DNA of 11,785 bases from Candidatus Tayloriibacteriota bacterium. Its GTDB lineage: Bacteria > Patescibacteriota > Minisyncoccia > Phycocordibacterales > UBA11359. Under the pieces are notes generated by a model, which was given only the letters and a program-made list of their open reading frames with translations, searched no databases and had not been told where the DNA came from. Every line of letters starts with the position of its first letter. The first letter of the stretch is position 1. Positions 6,188 through 11,785 of this stretch are shown piece by piece. The stretch is from NCBI GenBank assembly GCA_003455555.1, contig DMQX01000091.1:1-11785 (forward strand), read 5' to 3'. The position numbers and the translations under genes were made by a program.

Positions 6188-6216
6188 ATTCTAGCACACT
6201 AGTGCGCTTTGCCCAA
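6188..6216 (-). promoter_or_regulatory. Candidate internal promoter before the M14 pair
   Basis: An extended -10, TGCTAGAAT (hexamer at 6193-6188), lies seven bases before the ATG at 6180. TTGGGC (6216-6211) stands 17 bases upstream as a weak -35. An imperfect 14-bp palindrome, GCACACTAGTGCGC (6194-6207, 12 of 14 symmetric), fills the spacer and covers the dinB stop. It could let the M14 genes be expressed apart from lexA-dinB. Confidence 0.4.
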
Positions 6217-7512
6217 AAAAGGAATGTCGAGCCTCTTTCTGGCGCTTTCTCCCAAAAAAAGATGATTTTTTCGGATCGGCACATCGCCCCGATCGCCTTG
6301 ATGTTGTTTCTCAACCATGGCCGTAAAACTTGAACCGAGAAAAACCGTGTGCTTACCGTATTTATGATTCAAAGTATCTATAGTTTCAAAAATTTTACCT
6401 GAGTTTTGGGCTCGGTGACTTTCACCAAATAGGTCCAGAGACATCGAACCTTGATCAATGAGCGAACGCAATGTAATGCCAGAAGCACGATATTTCTCAC
6501 CGGCAGAATAGACTTGATTAAAATATTTTGACACCACATTAACAATCTCGACCGGCGAACAAGTAGCCACAGGCAACTCTATATCCATGCCTTTATACCG
6601 AAAATCCTGAGTTTTCAAATAAAAAGAAATAGCCCGAATCAACACTCCATGCCGCCGAGCTTTAATGCAGGCATTCTCAATATTTTTTGAAAGTTGGGAG
6701 AAGACAAATTGCCGATTACTCGTGGCCGGCGTAAATGTTCGCGACTTGATGATCGAACCCACCTCATCATTTGTTTCGGTTACTAGCTTTTTGACGTACT
6801 CACCGCGCATCTCATACCAGATTTCCTTATATGGTTTGCTCAACTTATGATATTCCAGCCACGACAGCGGTTTGAGAGCGAAATCGAGCGCGGAACGAAT
6901 GCCAAGTTTGTGTAAAAAAACTGAAGTCGAACTGCCGATGCCCCAGATCTTGCCGATCGGCAATTCTTTCAAAAAAATATGGGCATCTTTGGCCGGTATC
7001 ACCGTAAAGCCAGCCGGTTTTTGCCATTTTGAACCGACTTTAGCCAGAACTTTGTTCGGGGCCAAACCGACACCAAACGTAACGCCGAGGCGCAGCTCGA
7101 GTTCTTTTTTAATCATAAGAGCGATCTCCTCATAGGACATTTTGTAATGTGTTTTGAGCCCGGTAATATCGGCAAAACATTCGTCGATGCTGTACTCCTC
7201 AACATCCGGCGTAAACATCCGAACAATCTCGTACATCCGACGAGCAAAAATCGAGTAGGTTTCATAATCCGAAGGCAGAATGATCGCCTGCGGACAAACT
7301 TTTTTAATTTCCTGGACCGTCATACCGCGAGTCACCCCCATTCTCTTGGCCTCATAACTCATGGAGGCCGCAATATTCCTCTCTTTACCGGTCACCACCG
7401 GTTTGCCTTTCAGTTTATAGTTCAGCATCTGCTCGACCGAAGCAAAAAACGCGTCGCCGTCAAAATGTACAATGGCGCGCGGAAAAGAACGAATTGAAAG
7501 TTGTTCGTCCAT
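6199..7512 (-). CDS. dinB: Y-family DNA polymerase (DinB/UmuC type)
   Basis: This 437-residue translesion polymerase copies past damaged bases. Motifs include VHFDGDAFFASVE (metal ligand D18, steric-gate F23), the YSIDECFAD motif with D110 and E111, the helix-hairpin-helix region around PIGKIWGIG (185-193) and a little-finger domain (about 255-350). SLDLF (358-362) after it matches the usual beta-clamp binding peptide QL(S/D)LF except for its first residue. The protein is longer than typical DinB (about 350) and close to UmuC (about 420). A C-terminal tail (about 383-437) ending in NHLFLGESARKRLDIPFLG is not part of the polymerase core. Its ATG is two bases after the lexA stop with no separate Shine-Dalgarno, so it should be co-transcribed and translationally coupled, the arrangement of umuDC-like SOS cassettes. 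The symbol denotes the family; UmuC is equally possible. Confidence 0.93.
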   Translation of the reverse strand: MDEQLSIRSFPRAIVHFDGDAFFASVEQMLNYKLKGKPVVTGKERNIAASMSYEAKRMGVTRGMTVQEIKKVCPQAIILPSDYETYSIFARRMYEIVRMFTPDVEEYSIDECFADITGLKTHYKMSYEEIALMIKKELELRLGVTFGVGLAPNKVLAKVGSKWQKPAGFTVIPAKDAHIFLKELPIGKIWGIGSSTSVFLHKLGIRSALDFALKPLSWLEYHKLSKPYKEIWYEMRGEYVKKLVTETNDEVGSIIKSRTFTPATSNRQFVFSQLSKNIENACIKARRHGVLIRAISFYLKTQDFRYKGMDIELPVATCSPVEIVNVVSKYFNQVYSAGEKYRASGITLRSLIDQGSMSLDLFGESHRAQNSGKIFETIDTLNHKYGKHTVFLGSSFTAMVEKQHQGDRGDVPIRKNHLFLGESARKRLDIPFLGKAH

Positions 7513-7514
7513 AA

Positions 7515-8084
7515 TTATTTTTTGTACTTTCGGAACGTGCCGGTAACCAGGCCGATAATCTGCCCTTCTTTTGGATGAATGGTTGGATAATTTTCGTTGG
7601 CGGCTTCCAAATAGAATTTGCTGTCTTTTTTGCGCAAATATTTTATAGTGTAGCCATCCTCAATGAGTGCCACCACGATATCACCGGGTTTGTAGTCAGA
7701 GCTTTTTTCAAATATCACCATGTCACCTTCGATAATACCTGCGTCCATCATCGAGTCGCCCTCGACCTGCAGCAGGTAGCTGGCATCTTTGTCACGGATC
7801 AAATATTCTCCGACAGTTATGGTATCAGCCAATTCATCCTCAGCCGGCGAAGCGAAGCCGGCACGAATTCGGCCTACCAGTTTCAACTCATGGATCTTGC
7901 CGGTCGGCACGAGTTTGCCCAGACCATCCTTTTGAAGCAAGCCGTCTTTGACCAATTGCTGCGTCACATAAAAAGCCGAGCTGCGGGATTTAAATTTGAA
8001 CAATGCCATGACCTCAGTAATGGTTGGCATACGTTTATGGTCGCGGTAAAATTTCAAAATTTTGCTTTGATAGATCGCTTTCAT
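7515..8084 (-). CDS. lexA: LexA SOS repressor
   Basis: LexA represses DNA-damage genes and cleaves itself when activated RecA filaments bind. This 189-residue protein has an N-terminal winged-helix domain (about 1-61, recognition region TITEVMALFKFKSRSSAFYV) and a C-terminal S24 peptidase domain. Visible are the Ala75-Gly76 cleavage site in RIRAGFASPAEDE, the catalytic S111 in VEGDSMMDAG and K148 in GYTIKYL; the Ser-Lys distance of 37 equals that of E. coli LexA (119/156). The frame can be extended to a TTG at 8120, but that TTG is the -35 box. The ATG at 8084 falls exactly where transcription should begin, so the message is probably leaderless. LexA should repress itself and dinB through the SOS box in its promoter. 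A UmuD-like second role cannot be excluded. Confidence 0.95.
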   Translation of the reverse strand: MKAIYQSKILKFYRDHKRMPTITEVMALFKFKSRSSAFYVTQQLVKDGLLQKDGLGKLVPTGKIHELKLVGRIRAGFASPAEDELADTITVGEYLIRDKDASYLLQVEGDSMMDAGIIEGDMVIFEKSSDYKPGDIVVALIEDGYTIKYLRKKDSKFYLEAANENYPTIHPKEGQIIGLVTGTFRKYKK

Positions 8085-8090
8085 GCACAT

Positions 8091-8120
8091 ATTATATTCG
8101 AACACTTGTTCGATAGTCAA
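8091..8120 (-). promoter_or_regulatory. lexA promoter
   Basis: The minus strand has TTGACT (8120-8115, one mismatch from consensus), an 18-base spacer and a perfect TATAAT (8096-8091). The seventh base after the -10 is the A of the ATG at 8084, which predicts a leaderless message. It should drive lexA and dinB, and perhaps the M14 pair. Confidence 0.88.
8099..8112. promoter_or_regulatory. LexA operator (SOS box)
   Basis: CGAACACTTGTTCG is a perfect match to the Gram-positive-type LexA site CGAAC-N4-GTTCG. It lies wholly inside the spacer between the -35 and -10 of lexA, so bound LexA would block RNA polymerase. I found no second copy in the window. Its centre is about 55 bases upstream of the -10 of the divergent surface-protein gene. 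Confidence 0.92.
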
Positions 8121-8137
8121 GTTGGTCGCTTATAGCC

Positions 8138-8166
8138 CTGTTATTTTATCAAAAGCGATATATAAT
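8138..8166 (+). promoter_or_regulatory. Candidate promoter of the large surface protein
   Basis: A perfect TATAAT (8161-8166) lies 33 bases before the ATG at 8200. The -35 at 17-base spacing is weak (CTGTTA, 8138-8143). The predicted leader of about 27 bases has no Shine-Dalgarno. Confidence 0.45.
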
Positions 8167-8199
8167 ATAGAGAGTATTGATCAGCTAACAAATATTTTG

Positions 8200-11082
8200 A
8201 TGAAAAATCGTATTCTGCCTCTTTCCATTATCGCTCTTAGTCTATTTTTATTTGCGACTTTCTTTATTTTTAATAAGGAAATAAGTAATTTCATAAATCA
8301 ATCAAGCGATTCCTCCCTCTCATCTGTCGGATCAACAGGAACTAATGTTCTTACCGCCCATTGCAATACTGGCCCACAGATCTTTCCTTTAAATACTCAG
8401 GTTGTTTATACGCCGTGGGGTGTGACTGGTGGCAATGGAGTTTATACATATTCATGGCAAGGCAGCGATGGTCTGTCAGGAACCTCAACTTGGGGTGGAA
8501 TTGGCAAAACTTATTCTACTGTTGGAACAAAGTCCGCCACCGTGACCATCACTTCCGCTGGGCAAATAACGACTGCCACATGCGGTGTACAGGTCGTCGC
8601 CCCACTTACCGCTCATTGCAACACTGGCCCACAGACCTTTCCTTTGAATACTCAGGTTGTTTATACGCCCTGGGGCGTCACCGGAGGCAATGGTACGTAT
8701 GCCTATTCATGGACAGGCACCGATGGTCTATCTGGGATCTCAACCTGGGGTGGAATTGGCAAAACTTACTCTACTGCTGGCCCCAAGACCGCCAGCGTAA
8801 CAGTTACTTCCGCCGGACTATCTACCACCACTACTTGTGGTGTGCTGGTTACAGCAACTAAATCCGTAACCAACCCAACTGTTCCGGCCCCAACCCCGCT
8901 TCCAACTCCGGTTCCAACTCCGATTCCCACACCTACTCCCACACCAACTTCAACAACTCAGATTCCACAGCAAAAAATGAAGCCTACAGCATCGACTTAC
9001 CCTGAATTGGGTGTGAACCTAGAAGATGTTACCGACTGGTCAGCTTCCTTAATGTTTGCTGACGCCATGAAAAGTGCACGATCGTATGGCAGTCCTACCG
9101 CTCCATGGGGAGGCAACTCGACCGTTACAGTGGATCAAAACGGCTGGCCGACAACCGACTTTGGTGTGATGGTCTCCACCAATACCAAAAATGCGCACGG
9201 TACATACAAATTAAGTTTTATCGGCAAAGCCGATGTGGGTCCTATTGCAAGTGATGCCACGATCACAAATCAGCTGTATAATGCGGAGACCAACACAACC
9301 ACGGCCGACGTGAACCTAACTGGTAATCAATTGGCCTTAAGCTTCACCCACACCAATGGCGGCGCAAAAAATATTGTTCTGATGAGGCCAGGCTATAGCA
9401 CTTCGGATGAATTTAACAGGGACTTTTTGGCCGCACTAAGCAATGCCAAAGTTATACGTCTCATGGATTATCTTAACACCAACGGCAACCCGGTCAGGAA
9501 CTGGTCCGATCGAACTAAAACGACGGACTCATTGCAAACCGTCTCGATCCCATTACTCGACCCTGCAACTGGAAAATGGCCCCTAGATATCAACGGAAAT
9601 CCGATCGCAAATTGCTCCTGGTCTGGAGGAATTATGAGCAATACGGACTGCACACCTTGGGTCCAAAGGAAAGGCGCGGCTTATGAATATGCTATAGACT
9701 TGGCCAATCTGACCAATAAGGATCTTTGGGTTAATATTCCAAGTGAAGCGACCGATGATTACATCACACAACTGGCAACTTTACTCAAAAATAAACTCAA
9801 TCCAAATCTGCATGTATACGTTGAATTTAGTAACGAGGTCTGGAATGGAATGTTTCAGCAGAACGCGATGGCTCGCGCCGACACCAAACGGGACGCAGTA
9901 ACCGATCTCAGTCTTACGGACAATGGTTCATTTGCTTCCACTGATTATTACGCGCTATATCGATATGTAGGAAAAAAAGCCATAACTATCAGCAATATTT
10001 TTAAGCAAGTTTTTGGCAGTTCAGCAATCAACACGCGGATTCGGCCTATTTTAGCCATTCAAACGGCTAGCCTCTTTGGCGCTCATAGCTCGCTCGAATA
10101 TATTAAAAAAAATTACGGGGATCCAAGCAAATATGTTTACGGCTTAGCCGGGGCTCCCTATTACGCAGTAGGTGCAGCCAACTCAAACATCAATGCTTCG
10201 GTAGATGATATTCTAAACGGATTAGCCACGACAGCAAATGCTTATCAAAAATACTTCTTGACCTTCAACACCTTAGCAAAAAGTTACGGCTTAAAAGCTA
10301 TTTCCTACGAAGGAGGCGCTGATACCGCTGGGGGTGCCGACAACGTCAACAAATATATTTCGGCTAACGATCCGAGGATGCTTGACCTAACCGTCAAATA
10401 TCTTAGTCAGTGGTTTGGGTGTGGCGGCGACCTGTTCATGTATTTCAATTTGGCTGCGCAAAATGGCAAATACGGAACCTGGGGTCTCACCGACGATATC
10501 AGTCAGATCATGCCTAAACTCCAAGGCTTCAACAGCGTGGCAAAAACTCCAATCAGCTCTTTCCAATGTGTATTCTCTGATGAAGGCTCAACCTCGAAGA
10601 CCATCTCGTTGCTAGCAAATCCGGCTCAAGGCAATGGCTTGAGTGGCACATATTTTAGCGGCACCGATCTTAAAACTGTCCTCTTCACACAAATCACTCC
10701 AGCCATAAACTTTGATTGGAGATCGACTATTCCGTTTGACCGTATTCCGTCCGTATTTAGCGCATCGTGGACCGGCTTTGTCACAGCACCGGGAAGTGGA
10801 ATGTTCACTATAACCACTAGAAGCGGAGGAGCTGACGGCGTTCGCGTTACGATCGGCACTACGAAAATGATAGATTCATGGCCAGCCATAAACGCTTCCA
10901 GCAACGGCAAGATCAAAGAAACCACAGGCACCATAAGCATGGTTGCCGGCACTACCTACGCAATTAAAGTTGAATACTTCCACCAAAAAACCTATTTCGA
11001 CGATAACCCTATGATCGAATTGCTCTGGTCAGGCCAAAACCAACCGAAAGCAATCATACCGGCCAGCCAACTCTATCATTAG
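8200..11082 (+). CDS. Cell-surface protein: PKD-like repeats, clan GH-A-like glycosidase domain, PA14 domain
   Basis: This 960-residue exported protein starts at the ATG at 8200, where a basic MKNR is followed by a hydrophobic segment (residues 5-24); the longer frame from 8083 would run through the lexA promoter. Domains in order: two 85-residue PKD-like repeats (51-135, 136-220), each with a conserved Cys pair (55/128 and 140/213); a Pro/Thr linker (about 224-256); a large region (about 262-795) opening with GVNLEDVTDW; and a C-terminal PA14 domain (about 813-955). In the large region VYVEFSNEVWN has the Asn-Glu pair typical of clan GH-A acid/base catalysts (E546), and ISYEGG gives a candidate nucleophile E704. 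No GH family can be named. PA14 usually binds carbohydrate. The protein probably attacks or binds an external polysaccharide. Its stop abuts that of the convergent kinase. Confidence 0.88.
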   Translation: MKNRILPLSIIALSLFLFATFFIFNKEISNFINQSSDSSLSSVGSTGTNVLTAHCNTGPQIFPLNTQVVYTPWGVTGGNGVYTYSWQGSDGLSGTSTWGGIGKTYSTVGTKSATVTITSAGQITTATCGVQVVAPLTAHCNTGPQTFPLNTQVVYTPWGVTGGNGTYAYSWTGTDGLSGISTWGGIGKTYSTAGPKTASVTVTSAGLSTTTTCGVLVTATKSVTNPTVPAPTPLPTPVPTPIPTPTPTPTSTTQIPQQKMKPTASTYPELGVNLEDVTDWSASLMFADAMKSARSYGSPTAPWGGNSTVTVDQNGWPTTDFGVMVSTNTKNAHGTYKLSFIGKADVGPIASDATITNQLYNAETNTTTADVNLTGNQLALSFTHTNGGAKNIVLMRPGYSTSDEFNRDFLAALSNAKVIRLMDYLNTNGNPVRNWSDRTKTTDSLQTVSIPLLDPATGKWPLDINGNPIANCSWSGGIMSNTDCTPWVQRKGAAYEYAIDLANLTNKDLWVNIPSEATDDYITQLATLLKNKLNPNLHVYVEFSNEVWNGMFQQNAMARADTKRDAVTDLSLTDNGSFASTDYYALYRYVGKKAITISNIFKQVFGSSAINTRIRPILAIQTASLFGAHSSLEYIKKNYGDPSKYVYGLAGAPYYAVGAANSNINASVDDILNGLATTANAYQKYFLTFNTLAKSYGLKAISYEGGADTAGGADNVNKYISANDPRMLDLTVKYLSQWFGCGGDLFMYFNLAAQNGKYGTWGLTDDISQIMPKLQGFNSVAKTPISSFQCVFSDEGSTSKTISLLANPAQGNGLSGTYFSGTDLKTVLFTQITPAINFDWRSTIPFDRIPSVFSASWTGFVTAPGSGMFTITTRSGGADGVRVTIGTTKMIDSWPAINASSNGKIKETTGTISMVAGTTYAIKVEYFHQKTYFDDNPMIELLWSGQNQPKAIIPASQLYH
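8350..8859 (+). repeat. Tandem 255-bp repeat encoding two PKD-like domains
   Basis: Copy 1 (8350-8604) and copy 2 (8605-8859) code for 85-residue units opening LTAHCNTGPQ and containing DGLSG, STWGGIGKTYST and a closing T-x-T-C-G-V. Long stretches are nearly identical at base level (for example the 20 bases from CTCAGGTTGTTTATACGCC on), pointing to recent duplication. Synonymous differences show it is not an assembly stutter. Confidence 0.9.
8871..8965 (+). repeat. Pro/Thr linker with 12-bp degenerate repeats
   Basis: Units of the type TTCCAACTCCGG recur every 12 bases and code for PTPLPTPVPTPIPTP. This separates the PKD-like repeats from the catalytic-like region as an extended flexible spacer, common in exported polysaccharide-active proteins. 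Confidence 0.8.
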
Positions 11083-11746
11083 CTAAACTTTAGTCGTTTG
11101 CTCGGCCAAATTTAATTCCACGTAAAATTGGGAACCTTTACCCTTGCCTTCTGATTCAGCCCAAATGCGACCACCTTTGGCTTCGATTAATTTTTTGGCC
11201 ACATATAAACCCAAACCCGTCCCTAAAATGTTCGAGCCCTGTGCGTCTTGGGCGCGACTAAATTTCTTGAAAAGCAAAGGCAGTGTCTCCTTGGAAATGC
11301 CTACCCCGCTGTCTTTCACACTGAACAACAGTTTGTTCTCATTGGTTTTTTTGAGACCAATCTCGATCCAGCCGGCTTTGGTATATTTATTAGAATTATC
11401 AACCAAATTTATTAACACCTGTTTTAGTTTGGCTTTATCTTCATGCACAATATATTCGCCTTTTTCACTTTTTAGCCGCAGCTCAAGATTATTCTTCTTG
11501 AAGTTTAGCCGTTGTTCATTCACAACCTCATCAACGAGCGTGGCCACGTCAAAATTTTTTAAATAAAATTTCATTTCACCCTGCTCGATACGCGAGACAT
11601 CCAAAAAGTCGCTGACGGTTTTGGTTAATGTATCTGTCGATCTAAAAATTATATCTAGCGGCTCGATAAATTCTTTTGGCACCTGGCCGTAATCGCCTTC
11701 CAGCATCAAAGATGCGTAGCCTTTTATTGCACCGAGTGGCCCACGT
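11083..11746 (-). CDS. Sensor histidine kinase, C-terminal part, cut by the contig end
   Basis: The genomic part codes for 221 residues of a two-component sensor kinase. It begins just inside the dimerisation/phosphoacceptor domain (RGPLGAIKGYASLMLEGDYG); the phosphorylated His normally lies three residues before this Arg, just beyond the break. The ATP-binding domain is complete, with an N box LINLVDNSNKYT, G1 box DSGVGIS (about 11313-11293), F box LFKKFSRA and G2 box GTGLGLYVAK (about 11223-11194). The upstream sensor region and any paired response regulator are missing. The open frame continues to 11763, but those codons (MCIRD) come from adapter DNA and are not protein. The 3' end meets the surface-protein gene with no gap and no visible terminator. 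Confidence 0.93.
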
Positions 11747-11785
11747 CTGTCTCTTATACACATCTGACGCTGCCGACGATCTACT
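11747..11785. other. Nextera transposon adapter, not genomic
   Basis: CTGTCTCTTATACACATCT (11747-11765) is the 19-base reverse complement of the Tn5 mosaic end used in Nextera libraries. GACGCTGCCGACGA (11766-11779) is the read-2-side adapter that follows it. The last six bases (TCTACT) lie where an index would start. This is untrimmed library sequence. Confidence 0.98.

Noticed and set aside
8085-8120. LexA start at TTG 8120 or ATG 8090
   Set aside because: The TTG is part of the -35 box and the ATG at 8090 touches the -10 box; neither would be within the transcript.
7575-8135. 186-codon plus-strand open frame opposite lexA
   Set aside because: It is antisense to a gene with all LexA catalytic and cleavage residues; no family features or start signals were seen.
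8083-8199. N-terminal extension of the large surface protein to an ATG at 8083
   Set aside because: It would overlap the lexA start, cross the lexA promoter and SOS box, and put 39 residues before a clear signal sequence (MKNRILPL...).
8361-8861. 166-codon plus-strand frame inside the PKD repeat region
   Set aside because: It stays open only because the tandem repeat lacks stops in that frame; the Trp/Arg/Cys-rich translation is not protein-like.
8350-8965. CRISPR-like or mobile-element repeat
   Set aside because: The repeats are in-frame coding tandem domains and a Pro/Thr linker; there are no spacers, inverted ends or transposase.

Overview
The window reads as one end of a draft contig from a small-genome, ultra-small bacterium, most likely a member of the Patescibacteria (Candidate Phyla Radiation). 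The indications are PKD-like repeats of the W-x-G-x-D-G-L-S-G type on a secreted protein, many single-pass membrane-anchored proteins of unknown function, a stand-alone SWIB domain protein, very compact spacing, and several promoters that put the start codon 6-9 bases after the -10 box (leaderless messages). This placement is inference; no ribosomal marker is present. The right end is not genomic: from about 11747 it is Nextera transposon adapter, so the contig stops inside a histidine kinase gene.

Layout, left to right. 1-131 (-): first 43 codons of a secreted protein, running off the left edge. 213-1304 (-): seven-helix membrane protein with a C-terminal DUF2914 domain. 1380-1862 (-): 160-residue protein of unknown function with its own terminator. 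1863-2130: divergent promoter region with a bidirectional hairpin and short direct repeats. 2131-2634 (+): 167-residue unknown, GC-rich, with strong promoter, Shine-Dalgarno and terminator. 2765-3019 (-): SWIB domain protein. 3103-4272 (-): two-gene unit of a membrane-anchored unknown and a host-attachment/eRF1-like protein. 4379-8084 (-): lexA, dinB and two tandem M14 carboxypeptidase-like genes, nearly gapless. 8200-11082 (+): 960-residue surface protein with two PKD-like repeats, a glycosidase-like domain and a PA14 domain. 11083-11746 (-): broken histidine kinase.

The best-supported regulatory unit is lexA. Its promoter has a clear -35 and a consensus -10, and a perfect Gram-positive-type SOS box (CGAACnnnnGTTCG) fills the spacer. 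LexA therefore should repress itself and the Y-family polymerase 2 bases downstream. The two M14 genes follow on the same strand after 18 bases, so they may be partly SOS-induced, although a second promoter candidate sits just before them. The first M14 paralogue has lost two key catalytic residues (zinc-ligand His to Tyr, general-base Glu to Leu) while the second keeps them, which suggests a membrane-anchored pseudoenzyme paired with an active enzyme.

Genes here appear to start in two ways: leaderless (DUF2914 gene, lexA, first M14 gene, eRF1-like gene) or with a Shine-Dalgarno sequence (the 160- and 167-residue unknowns). Several gene starts are placed downstream of the longest open frame for that reason.
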